Shown in pieces: positions 30,816-38,091 of a stretch of DNA of 57,490 nucleotides. The position numbers and the translations under genes are program-made. How positions within the stretch are numbered: position 1 is the stretch's first letter; every line of letters starts with the position of its first letter. The stretch comes from Actinomycetes bacterium (GTDB lineage Bacteria; Actinomycetota; Actinomycetes; Actinomycetales; Cellulomonadaceae), in assembly GCA_023432565.1 (NCBI GenBank), contig JAEYUL010000064.1, forward strand, positions 1 through 57,490, given 5' to 3'. Below the pieces are notes generated by a model. That model was not told the DNA's origin. It saw only the letters and a program-made list of their open reading frames with translations, and did not search any database.

Positions 30816-31304
30816 ATGGCGATGCGAGAGATCCGGACTGTCGGCGACCCCGTGCTGCGTACCCCCTGCGACCCGATCACCACGATCGACGACCGGGTGC
30901 GCTCGCTCGTCGAGGACCTCCTCGAGACCGTCGACGCCGACGGCCGTGCGGGACTGGCCGCCAACCAGATCGGCGTGAGCCTGCGCGCCTTCTCGTGGAA
31001 CATCGACGACGAGCTCGGCTACGTGCTGAACCCCCAGATCGTGGAGCTGTCGCAGGACGAGTACCAGGACGGCGACGAGGGCTGCCTGTCCGTGCCCGGC
31101 CTGTGGTTCCCGACGCATCGTGCCTGGTACGCGCGTGTGGTCGGCACCGACCTGGACGGGCGCGAGGTCGTCGTCGAGGGCACCGAGCTGATGGCGCGCT
31201 GCCTGCAGCACGAGGTCGACCACCTCGACGGCCTGCTGTACCTCGACCGCCTCGAGCGCTCGGTGCGCAAGAAGGCGATGCGCGCGATCCGCGAGCAGCT
31301 CTGA
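30816..31304 (+). CDS. def: peptide deformylase
   Basis: This metal-dependent enzyme removes the formyl group from the N-terminal Met of new proteins. The 162 residues carry the three family motifs: GLAANQIG (GxGxAAxQxG variant, first Gly replaced within GRAGLAANQIG), EGCLSVPG with the metal-binding Cys, and QHEVDHLDG with two His ligands and the catalytic Glu. Length is typical. ATG 30816 lies just downstream of a possible leaderless -10. It is transcribed separately from bldC, whose terminator lies upstream. Confidence 0.96.
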   Translation: MAMREIRTVGDPVLRTPCDPITTIDDRVRSLVEDLLETVDADGRAGLAANQIGVSLRAFSWNIDDELGYVLNPQIVELSQDEYQDGDEGCLSVPGLWFPTHRAWYARVVGTDLDGREVVVEGTELMARCLQHEVDHLDGLLYLDRLERSVRKKAMRAIREQL

Positions 31305-31484
31305 GCGGCCGGCGGGAGCGTCCGACACGATTCACCCGGCTGGGGGACCCCCGGCGCGGGCGCTTGGCGTGATAGCCGCACGTCGTGCATCCTGTGGACG
31401 TACGCCGCGTGCGCCACACGTGGTCCCAGCAGTGGGTAGAGGTCGTTGGGGAAGGCGAACCTCGAGCCGCTGATGGAGGACGAC

Positions 31485-31985
31485 ATGGCAGGTGCGATCA
31501 CCCGCGGTGTACTTTTCGTGCACTCGGCACCCCGTGCCCTGTGCCCACACATCGAGTGGGCGGCGGGCAACGTGCTGGGTCAGCGCGTGTCCATGGACTG
31601 GACCGAGCAGCCTGCCGGGCCCGCGTTCTACCGTGCCGAGCTCTCGTGGCAGGGCACACCCGGCACCGGTGCGCGACTCGCCTCCGCGCTACGCGGATGG
31701 GCGCACCTGAGGTACGAGATCACCGAGGAACCGAGCCATGGCGTCGACGGCTCGCGCTGGAGCCACACGCCCGACCTCGGCATCTTCCACGCGGCGACCG
31801 ACGTGCACGGCAACGTCGTCGTCCCCGAGGACCGCATCCGAGCGGCGCTCGAGCACGCGCAGGACCCCGCGCGGCTGCGTGCCGAGCTGGACCTCGCGCT
31901 CGGGCAGGCCTGGGACGACGAGCTCGAGCCGTTCCGCTACGCGGGTGCCGGGGCGCCCGTGCGCTGGCTGCACCGCGTCGGCTGA
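31485..31985 (+). CDS. DUF3145 family protein
   Basis: A 166-residue soluble protein of the actinobacteria-restricted DUF3145 family (ITRGVLFVHSAPRALCPHIEWAAGNVLG, the conserved opening; YEITEEPSHGVDGSRWSHTPDLGIFHA; C-terminal WDDELEPFRYAGAGAPVRWLHRVG). Function is unknown. ATG 31485 has GGAGG five bases upstream and begins the family N-terminus; an in-frame ATG at 31446 would add 13 residues with no ribosome-binding site. The gene sits before the fatty-acid operon on the opposite strand. Confidence 0.9.
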   Translation: MAGAITRGVLFVHSAPRALCPHIEWAAGNVLGQRVSMDWTEQPAGPAFYRAELSWQGTPGTGARLASALRGWAHLRYEITEEPSHGVDGSRWSHTPDLGIFHAATDVHGNVVVPEDRIRAALEHAQDPARLRAELDLALGQAWDDELEPFRYAGAGAPVRWLHRVG

Positions 31986-32016
31986 GGCGGCGGGCAGGTC
32001 CACGGACCTCGGACGC

Positions 32017-32050
32017 GCGAAGGGGCACCCCGCACGGGATGCCCCTTCGC
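32017..32050. terminator. bidirectional terminator between DUF3145 and fabF
   Basis: An 11-bp perfect stem GCGAAGGGGCA / TGCCCCTTCGC continues after one bulged base into CCC/GGG, closing a short loop between the convergent genes. Confidence 0.82.
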
Positions 32051-32066
32051 GGCATGCCTCGGCCGG

Positions 32067-33311
32067 TCAGGCGGAGGTGACCACGAGCGCGACGTTGTGC
32101 CCGCCGAAGCCGAACGAGTTGTTGATCGCGGCGATCTGCCCGTCCGGAAGGGCGCGCGGCGTGTCGCGGACCAGGTCGAGCACGAGCTCGGGATCGGGCT
32201 GCGCGACGTTGATCGTCGGGGGAGCCTGACGCTCGTGCACGGCCAGCACCGTGAAGATCGTCTCGAGCGCCCCGGCGCCGCCCAGCAGGTGGCCGGTCAT
32301 CGACTTCGTCGCGGAGAGCGCGACATGGTCCGCGTCGTCGCCCAGCACCCCGCGGATCGAGCGCGCCTCGATGAGGTCGCCGACCACGGTCGAGGTGGCG
32401 TGCGCGTTGACGTGCACGACGTCGGTGGCGGCGACCGCCGACTCCTGCAGAGCGGCGCGCATGGCCCGGATCTGCCCGTCGCCGCTCGGCTCCGGGGACG
32501 TGATGTGGTACCCGTCGGCGGACAGCCCGACGCCGGCGACGCGCGCGTACACGCGAGCGCCGCGCGCGGCGGCGTGCTCGGCGCTCTCGAGGACGACGAC
32601 GCCCGCGCCCTCGCCGATGACGAAACCGTCCCGCTCGACGTCGTACGGCCGGGACGCACCCTGCGGGTCGTCGTTGCGCAGCGAGAGCGTGCGGGACGCG
32701 GCGAACGCGGCGATGGGCATCGGGTGGATGGTCGCCTCGGTGCCGCCGGCGATCACGACGTCGGCGCGGCCCGCCCGGATCATGTCGACCCCATAGCCGA
32801 TCGCCTCCGCGCCTGACGCGCACGCGGAGACCAGCGCGTGCGCGCCGGCCTTCGCGCCGAACTCGAGCGACACGAAGGCCACGGGGGAGTTCGGCATGAG
32901 CATCGGGACCGTCATCGGCAGGACGCGCCGGGCGCCCTTCTCGCGCAGGAGGTCCCAGCCGTCCAGCGTGGTCCAGATGCCGCCGATGCCGGACGAGACG
33001 ACAGCGCCGAGGCGCACGCCGTCGATCTCGGGTGCGCCCGCGTCCGCCCACGCCTCACGTGCGGCGATGATCGCGTACTGCGTCGAGGGGTCCATGCGCT
33101 TGAGCTCGGGCCGCTCGAGCACGTCGCTCGGCTTGACCTTGATCGTGGCCGCGAACTCGACGGGGATGCCGTACTGCGACGACCAGTCCTCCTCGAACGG
33201 GCGAGCACCCGACTCGCCGGCGAGCGCAGCGGCCCACGTGCTCTTCACGTCGCCGCCCAGCGGCGTGGTGGCGCCCAGGCCGGTGACGACGACGTCGGTC
33301 GTGTGGCTCAT
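32067..33311 (-). CDS. fabF: beta-ketoacyl-ACP synthase II
   Basis: This condensing enzyme elongates acyl-ACP with malonyl-ACP. The 414-residue thiolase fold has the nucleophile C164 in LVSACASGAEAIGYG, H304 in VNAHATST and H341 in KSMTGHLLGGAGALE, with the C-terminal NNSFGFGGHNVALV. It is the last gene of fabD-fabH-acpP-fabF, separated from acpP by 152 bases holding two perfect hairpins. In mycobacteria the corresponding genes (kasA/kasB) extend mycolate precursors; here a single copy suggests ordinary fatty-acid synthesis. Confidence 0.96.
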   Translation of the reverse strand: MSHTTDVVVTGLGATTPLGGDVKSTWAAALAGESGARPFEEDWSSQYGIPVEFAATIKVKPSDVLERPELKRMDPSTQYAIIAAREAWADAGAPEIDGVRLGAVVSSGIGGIWTTLDGWDLLREKGARRVLPMTVPMLMPNSPVAFVSLEFGAKAGAHALVSACASGAEAIGYGVDMIRAGRADVVIAGGTEATIHPMPIAAFAASRTLSLRNDDPQGASRPYDVERDGFVIGEGAGVVVLESAEHAAARGARVYARVAGVGLSADGYHITSPEPSGDGQIRAMRAALQESAVAATDVVHVNAHATSTVVGDLIEARSIRGVLGDDADHVALSATKSMTGHLLGGAGALETIFTVLAVHERQAPPTINVAQPDPELVLDLVRDTPRALPDGQIAAINNSFGFGGHNVALVVTSA

Positions 33312-33353
33312 CGTTGCTCCCAGTGAGGTCGGGTCCCGGTCTCGCAGGTGGTG

Positions 33354-33412
33354 CGGCGGCCCCCGTTGCGGGGCCGCCGATCCGTCCCGCGCACACGGGC
33401 GCGGGACGGATC
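33354..33412 (-). promoter_or_regulatory. two adjacent perfect hairpins between acpP and fabF
   Basis: A 10-bp stem (33354-33363 / 33370-33379) abuts a 14-bp stem (33379-33392 / 33399-33412); both are perfect. They lie inside the fab operon just after acpP. They may act as a partial terminator or an mRNA-stabilising end that allows more ACP than FabF. Confidence 0.65.
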
Positions 33413-33463
33413 AGTGGCTGCGCGGACCCGGCCGTGCTCAGGTCCGCGTCGTGCGGGCAGTGC

Positions 33464-33712
33464 TCAGGCCTGCGCCTTCGTGATGAAGCTGACCGCGTCG
33501 CCGACGGTCGCGAGGTTCTTGACCTCGTCGTCGGGGATGCGCACGTCGAACTTCTCCTCGGCGAGCGTGACGATCGTCATCATCGACAGCGAGTCGATGT
33601 CCAGGTCGTCGGTGAACGACTTCTCGGGCTGGACCGCGTCGGTCGGCAGGCCGGTCTCCTCGCTCACGATCTCGGCCAGGCCGGCCAGGATGTCCTGCTC
33701 GCTGTACGCCAT
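33464..33712 (-). CDS. acpP: acyl carrier protein
   Basis: This 82-residue acidic carrier holds the growing acyl chain on a phosphopantetheine arm. The attachment Ser is S41 in DLDIDSLSMMTIV, with the family helices before and after it. The DSLSM motif is the actinobacterial form of the usual DSLD. GGAG lies upstream of the ATG. Third gene of the fab operon. Confidence 0.96.
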   Translation of the reverse strand: MAYSEQDILAGLAEIVSEETGLPTDAVQPEKSFTDDLDIDSLSMMTIVTLAEEKFDVRIPDDEVKNLATVGDAVSFITKAQA

Positions 33713-33805
33713 GGGTGTCTCCTTCGTGGTGCCGTTAGGGGTCGGACGAACGGTACAGCCGGGGTGACCGCACCGAGTGGACGGGCCGTGGGACGACGGC
33801 GGGCG

Positions 33806-34807
33806 CTAGGGCAGGACGACGACCTGAGCCGCGTAGACGAGACCGGCACCGAACCCGATCTGCAGCGCGAGCGCACCGGAGGACACCTGGCCCTCACGCA
33901 GCAGGCGCTCGGTGGCCAGCGGGATGGAGGCGGCCGAGGTGTTGCCGGTGTCGGCGATGTCCCGGCCGACGACGACGGTCTCGGGCAGCTTCAGCTGCTT
34001 GATCATCTGGTCGATGATCCGCATGTTCGCCTGGTGCGGGATGAAGGCCTCGATGTCGTCGGCCGTGACGCCGGCGGCGTCGAGCGCCTTCTGGGCGACG
34101 GGTGCCATCTGCCACACCGCCCACTTGAAGACCGACTGACCCTCCTGGCGCAGCGTGGGCCAGCCCGCGCCCGCCTGGGTGTCCTTCCAGGAGTGCGTCT
34201 GGCGGATCGCCTGCGCCTGACCGCCGTCGGAACCCCAGATCGTCGGGCCGATGCCGGGGGTGTCCGAGGGACCGATCACCACGGCACCCGCGCCGTCACC
34301 CAGAAGGAAGGAGATCGATCGGTCCGTCGGGTCGATGAAGTCGCTCATCTTCTCGGCGCCGATGACGAGCACGTGGCGGGCCGAGCCCGCGCGCACGAGC
34401 GCGTCGGCCTGACCGATGCCGTAGCAGTAGCCCGCGCACGCCGCCGAGATGTCGAAGGCTGCCGCGGGAGTCGCCCCGATGCGGTCGGCGATGATCGCCG
34501 CGCCGGCCGGCGTCTGGTGGAAGTACGTCACCGTGGACAGGATCACCACGTCGATGTCGGCACCCGTCAGGCCCGCGTGCGCGATGGCTGCGCGGGCCGC
34601 CTGCTCGGCGAGCTCCAGCACGTCGGTCTCGGCCGAGGCGCGCGCGCGCGTGACGATGCCGGTGCGCTGGCGGATCCACTCGTCGGACGAGTCGATCGGC
34701 CCGGCGATCTCGTCGTTCGTCACCAGGCGCTCGCCGCGCACGCCGCCGATCCCGAGGATGCGCGTGTGGGCGGGGCCGGTGCTCTGCGTCAGGGTGGGAC
34801 GGGTCAC
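33806..34807 (-). CDS. fabH: beta-ketoacyl-ACP synthase III
   Basis: This enzyme starts fatty-acid synthesis by condensing an acyl-CoA primer with malonyl-ACP. The 333 residues contain the triad C124 (DISAACAGYCYG), H258 (IPHQANMRI) and N289 (ADTGNTSAASIP). The Ala-Cys-Ala-Gly context fits branched-chain or acetyl primer use. Its GTG overlaps the fabD stop (GTGA), so the two are translationally coupled. Confidence 0.96.
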   Translation of the reverse strand: MTRPTLTQSTGPAHTRILGIGGVRGERLVTNDEIAGPIDSSDEWIRQRTGIVTRARASAETDVLELAEQAARAAIAHAGLTGADIDVVILSTVTYFHQTPAGAAIIADRIGATPAAAFDISAACAGYCYGIGQADALVRAGSARHVLVIGAEKMSDFIDPTDRSISFLLGDGAGAVVIGPSDTPGIGPTIWGSDGGQAQAIRQTHSWKDTQAGAGWPTLRQEGQSVFKWAVWQMAPVAQKALDAAGVTADDIEAFIPHQANMRIIDQMIKQLKLPETVVVGRDIADTGNTSAASIPLATERLLREGQVSSGALALQIGFGAGLVYAAQVVVLP

Positions 34808-35805
34808 GACGACTGCTCCTGGCTGCTGGCGGACGGGGCCGAGCCCGCGTCCGGGGTGGGTCCGGCGTGGCGTCGCACGAGGTCACGTGCGGCGTCCAGG
34901 TCGGCGGGCGTCTTGACGGCGACCGTCTCGACCCCGGGCAGCGTACGACGCGCCAGGCCGGTCAGGACACCGCCCGGGGCGACCTCCAGCAGACCCGTCA
35001 CGCCGAGCTCCAGGAGGGTCGAGCAGCACAGGTCCCAGCGCACCGGATGGGCGACCTGCGCGACGACGAGCTCGAGCGCGCGGCTGCCGGAGGGGACCAC
35101 CGAGCCGTCCGCGTTGGTCAGGAGCGTGACCGTCGGGTCACCGGGCGTGACTCCCTCGGCGGCCGCCCGCAGCTCCGCGACCGCGGGAGCCATGTGCTCG
35201 GTGTGGAACGCGCCGGCGACCTGCAGGGCGATCACGCGCGCCTTGGCCGGCGGCTGCGCGGCCAGCGCGGCGAGCGCGTCGAGGGTCCCCGCGGCGACGA
35301 CCTGGCCGCCGCCGTTGACGTTGGCGGGCACGAGCCCGTGACGCTCGAGCGTGGCGAGCACCTCGTCCGGGTCGCCGCCCAGGACGGCGCTCATGCCGGT
35401 CGGGGTCACGGCCGCAGCCCGCGCCATCGCGGAGCCCCGGACGGCGACCAGGTGCAGTGCCTCGTCGTCGGTCAGGACACCGGCGACCGCGGCGGCCGCG
35501 AGCTCGCCCACCGAGTGCCCTGCCGTGACGTCGACGCGGCCCGCGGCTGCATCGACGAGCGGGGCGTCCTGCGGCGCGTCGAGCACCTCGCGCAGGCTCG
35601 CCAGCGCGGAGGCGACGAGAAGGGGCTGGGCGACGGCCGTGTCGCGGATCGTGTCCGCGTCCGACGTCGTGCCGTGCGCGACGAGGTCGAGGCCGGTCGC
35701 CTCGCAGGCACGGGCGATCGACGAGGCGAAGGAGGGCAGCTCGAGCCAGGGGGCGAGCATTCCGGGGGACTGGGCACCCTGTCCGGGGCAGACGACGACG
35801 AGCAC
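34804..35805 (-). CDS. fabD: malonyl-CoA:ACP transacylase
   Basis: It transfers malonyl groups from CoA to ACP. The 333 residues open with MLVVVCPGQGAQSPGM; the catalytic Ser is S98 in TAGHSVGELAAA, with R123 in AVRGSAM and H201 in GAFHTEHM. It is the first gene of the fab operon, 125 bases after the PucR-type regulator gene on the same strand. GTG 35805 is the conserved start. Confidence 0.95.
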   Translation of the reverse strand: MLVVVCPGQGAQSPGMLAPWLELPSFASSIARACEATGLDLVAHGTTSDADTIRDTAVAQPLLVASALASLREVLDAPQDAPLVDAAAGRVDVTAGHSVGELAAAAVAGVLTDDEALHLVAVRGSAMARAAAVTPTGMSAVLGGDPDEVLATLERHGLVPANVNGGGQVVAAGTLDALAALAAQPPAKARVIALQVAGAFHTEHMAPAVAELRAAAEGVTPGDPTVTLLTNADGSVVPSGSRALELVVAQVAHPVRWDLCCSTLLELGVTGLLEVAPGGVLTGLARRTLPGVETVAVKTPADLDAARDLVRRHAGPTPDAGSAPSASSQEQSS

Positions 35806-35865
35806 CCGTCAACTCTGCCCGCACCTGCCCGGGGCACCCGGTCGCGGCGCGCACCGAGATTTCCG

Positions 35866-35889
35866 CACGCCGTTGTGCGTGTCCTACAA
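35866..35889 (-). promoter_or_regulatory. candidate regulator site / promoter before fabD
   Basis: CACGC-N6-GCGTG (35866-35881) is a perfect five-base dyad just beside TTGTAG on the minus strand (35889-35884), within the fasR-fabD gap. It could be the binding site of the adjacent PucR-type activator; this rests on position only. Confidence 0.4.
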
Positions 35890-35930
35890 GCCGCAGACCC
35901 GTGCGTGCTCGCAGAGACGCGCGTCCCGCG

Positions 35931-37151
35931 TCAGATGGTCGATCCGAGCCGACCGACGGCCAGCGCGGTCTGCAGCACGTAGGACTCACGGGGGTCGAGC
36001 GGGTCCCACCCGGTGACGTCCGCGACCCGCTTGAGGCGGTAGCGCACCGTGTTGGGGTGGACGTACAACGAGCGCGCCGCCGCCTCGAGCGAACGACCGG
36101 TGCCGAGATAGGCGGAGATGGTCTCCAGGAGCGCGCCCTGGCTCGCGGCGAGCGGCTCGTAGGCCTGGGCGACGAGCGTCTGGCGTGCGAGCGGGTCCCC
36201 GACGAGCACGCGCTCGGGGAGCAGGTCGTCGGCGGCCACCGGACGCGGCGCCTGCGGCCAGGCCGCGGCGGCCTGCAGCCCGGCGATGGCCGCGCGCGCC
36301 GAGCCGGCGCTCGTCGTGATGTCGGCGACCAGCGGGCCGATGACCACCGGACCGGGTCCGAAGCGCGGCAGGAGCGAGGTGACCGCCGCACGCAGGTCGC
36401 CCTGCCCGCCGAGGAAGATGACGAGGCGGTCGCCCTGGATGCCGACGAGCGCGTCGTCGGCGGCGCGGCGGGTCGCGCGGCGCAGGTCGGCGGCCCGGAC
36501 CTCGTCGATCGGAGCCGCCGTGGTGCCCACCACCACGAGCGTCTGGCCGCGTCCGCTCCATCCGAGCGCGGCGACGCGTGAGCGCGTCGAGTCGTCGACG
36601 TCCCCGCGCACGAGCGCGTCGACGACGAGCGCCTCGAGCCGCGCGTCCCACGCGCCGCGGACCTCGGCCGCGCGGGCGTAGACCTCGGCCGCGGAGAACG
36701 CGACCTCGCGCGAGTAGAGCAGGACCGCCTCGCGCAGCTCGCGCTCCTCGCCCGGGGCGGCGAGCCGGTCGGCGTGCGTCTCCACCACGTCGACGACGAC
36801 GCGCACGAGGTGCAGCGTGTGCTGCAAGGAGATCGAGCGCGTCAGCTCCGGCGGTGCGCTCGCGAAGATGTCGCTCACGCCGTGCGGGGGCCGCGAGGAG
36901 TCCGCGTACCAGGCGATGAACGCGCTGATGCCCGCCTGGGCCACCAGGCCGACCCACGAGCGGTCCTCTGCGGGCAGCGCGCGGTACCAGTCCAGGTCCT
37001 CGTCGAGGCGCCGCATCGCGGCGGCGGCGAGCAGGCCGGCGCCCTCGCGGACGCGGCGCTGCGTCTCGGTCGGGGCGGCGGCCGTGGGCGCTGTGGACGT
37101 CCCACCCGCCTTCGCGGAGCGCGCGCCAGCGGGTTCGACGGTTCGGGACAT
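35931..37151 (-). CDS. fasR: PucR-family regulator of fatty-acid synthesis (FasR type)
   Basis: A 406-residue regulator with an N-terminal sensory region, a central GGDEF-like/CdaR domain (about 170-300) and the C-terminal PucR helix-turn-helix (ETISAYLGTGRSLEAAARSLYVHPNTVRYRLKRVADVTGW). In Streptomyces coelicolor the protein at this position, FasR, activates fabD-fabH-acpP-fabF, and the mycobacterial gene before fabD is of the same type. Strand and neighbour agree here. The first 30 residues are Ala/Thr-rich and probably disordered. Confidence 0.9.
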   Translation of the reverse strand: MSRTVEPAGARSAKAGGTSTAPTAAAPTETQRRVREGAGLLAAAAMRRLDEDLDWYRALPAEDRSWVGLVAQAGISAFIAWYADSSRPPHGVSDIFASAPPELTRSISLQHTLHLVRVVVDVVETHADRLAAPGEERELREAVLLYSREVAFSAAEVYARAAEVRGAWDARLEALVVDALVRGDVDDSTRSRVAALGWSGRGQTLVVVGTTAAPIDEVRAADLRRATRRAADDALVGIQGDRLVIFLGGQGDLRAAVTSLLPRFGPGPVVIGPLVADITTSAGSARAAIAGLQAAAAWPQAPRPVAADDLLPERVLVGDPLARQTLVAQAYEPLAASQGALLETISAYLGTGRSLEAAARSLYVHPNTVRYRLKRVADVTGWDPLDPRESYVLQTALAVGRLGSTI

Positions 37152-37295
37152 GCGCCGAGCATAGGGGTGTGGTTGTGGGAAGTCGACAAACCCGCCGTTC
37201 GTGAGACCCCTCGCAGAGGTGCGCGACTGCGCCGGACGAGGGTCCGGCTCGTCGGATTGGCCGGTCTCGACCGGGACGGCCGGACCAGACCGGGT

Positions 37296-37307
37296 TAGGG
37301 TCGCACC
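37296..37307 (+). promoter_or_regulatory. -10 element of leaderless transcript
   Basis: TAGGGT (37296-37301) lies six bases before the ATG of the TPR-like protein gene. Confidence 0.6.
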
Positions 37308-37994
37308 ATGGCTCTGCTGCCCCGCCTACGACAGCTCATGCGTCGGCCGTCGTCCGCGTCGCGTGTCGGTGCCCGCCGTCCGACCAGCAGCGCGCGGCGC
37401 GGAGACACGCTGCACGAGGACGCGTTGCGATCGATGCTGTCCGACGACCCCAACAACGTGCGCGCCTTCGCGGCCCTCGCGGAGATCGTCCGCCGCCGCG
37501 CCAGCGAGACCGGCCCGGACGGCGACCCGCTGACCGCGCCCCAGGACGAGGTCGCCAAGCAACGGGCCGCCGACCTGGCGGTGTGGTCGCTCGGTGAGGA
37601 GCTCGCCGGCAACCCACGCGCCTGGTACCCGCTGATCGAGGTCGCCCGGCTCTCGGTGAAGGACGACCACGAGGGCACGCTGCGCCGACTGACGACGGCC
37701 GCCGAGCGGGACCCGACCGGGTCCGCGCTGCTCGAGGCGCTCGAGCTGCTGCGCGAGGCGGGCAAGCCCGTCGACGCCCTCGGGCTCGGCGTCGGGCACT
37801 GGCGTCCGCGTGAGCACCGGCCCGAGGTGGCCCGCCAGCTGGTGCTCGCGGCCATCGAGGCGGACCGGCCGCTCGAGGCCAAGCAGTACGTCGAGAACCT
37901 GGACCTGTACCCGGACCAGCGGGCCGTCGCGGGACTGCGTGCCGAGCTGAAGCACCTCCTCGCACAGGCGACGCAGTCCATCCCCGGCACCTGA
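37308..37994 (+). CDS. TPR-like hypothetical protein
   Basis: A 228-residue soluble protein. After a basic N-terminus (1-32) it is all-helical with tetratricopeptide-like spacing (LRSMLSDDPNNVRAFAALAEIVRRRA; WSLGEELAGNPRAWYPLIEVARLSV; LTTAAERDPTGSALLEALELLREAGKP; LVLAAIEADRPLEAKQYVENL). It may be a scaffold or adaptor, and no enzymatic motif is seen. It lies between fasR and aceE, diverges from the former and is followed by a very strong terminator. Confidence 0.82.
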   Translation: MALLPRLRQLMRRPSSASRVGARRPTSSARRGDTLHEDALRSMLSDDPNNVRAFAALAEIVRRRASETGPDGDPLTAPQDEVAKQRAADLAVWSLGEELAGNPRAWYPLIEVARLSVKDDHEGTLRRLTTAAERDPTGSALLEALELLREAGKPVDALGLGVGHWRPREHRPEVARQLVLAAIEADRPLEAKQYVENLDLYPDQRAVAGLRAELKHLLAQATQSIPGT

Positions 37995-38033
37995 GCCGCG
38001 CCGGACCCGCGGGAAGTCCCGCGAGGGCAGGCA

Positions 38034-38082
38034 GAGCACGACGAAGGGGGCCGGCACCAGGCCGGCCCCCTTCGTCGTGCTC
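38034..38082. terminator. bidirectional terminator between the TPR-like gene and aceE
   Basis: A perfect 22-bp stem (38034-38055 / 38061-38082) closes a five-base ACCAG loop between convergent genes, the strongest hairpin in the window. Confidence 0.9.
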
Positions 38083-38091
38083 AGACGTGCG

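Noticed and set aside
30816..31304. Peptide deformylase read from an earlier start (about 30381) through the bldC terminator
   Set aside because: That extension is Arg/Ser-rich, overlaps bldC in another frame and crosses a 17-bp hairpin; the ATG at 30816 starts the conserved deformylase N-terminus.
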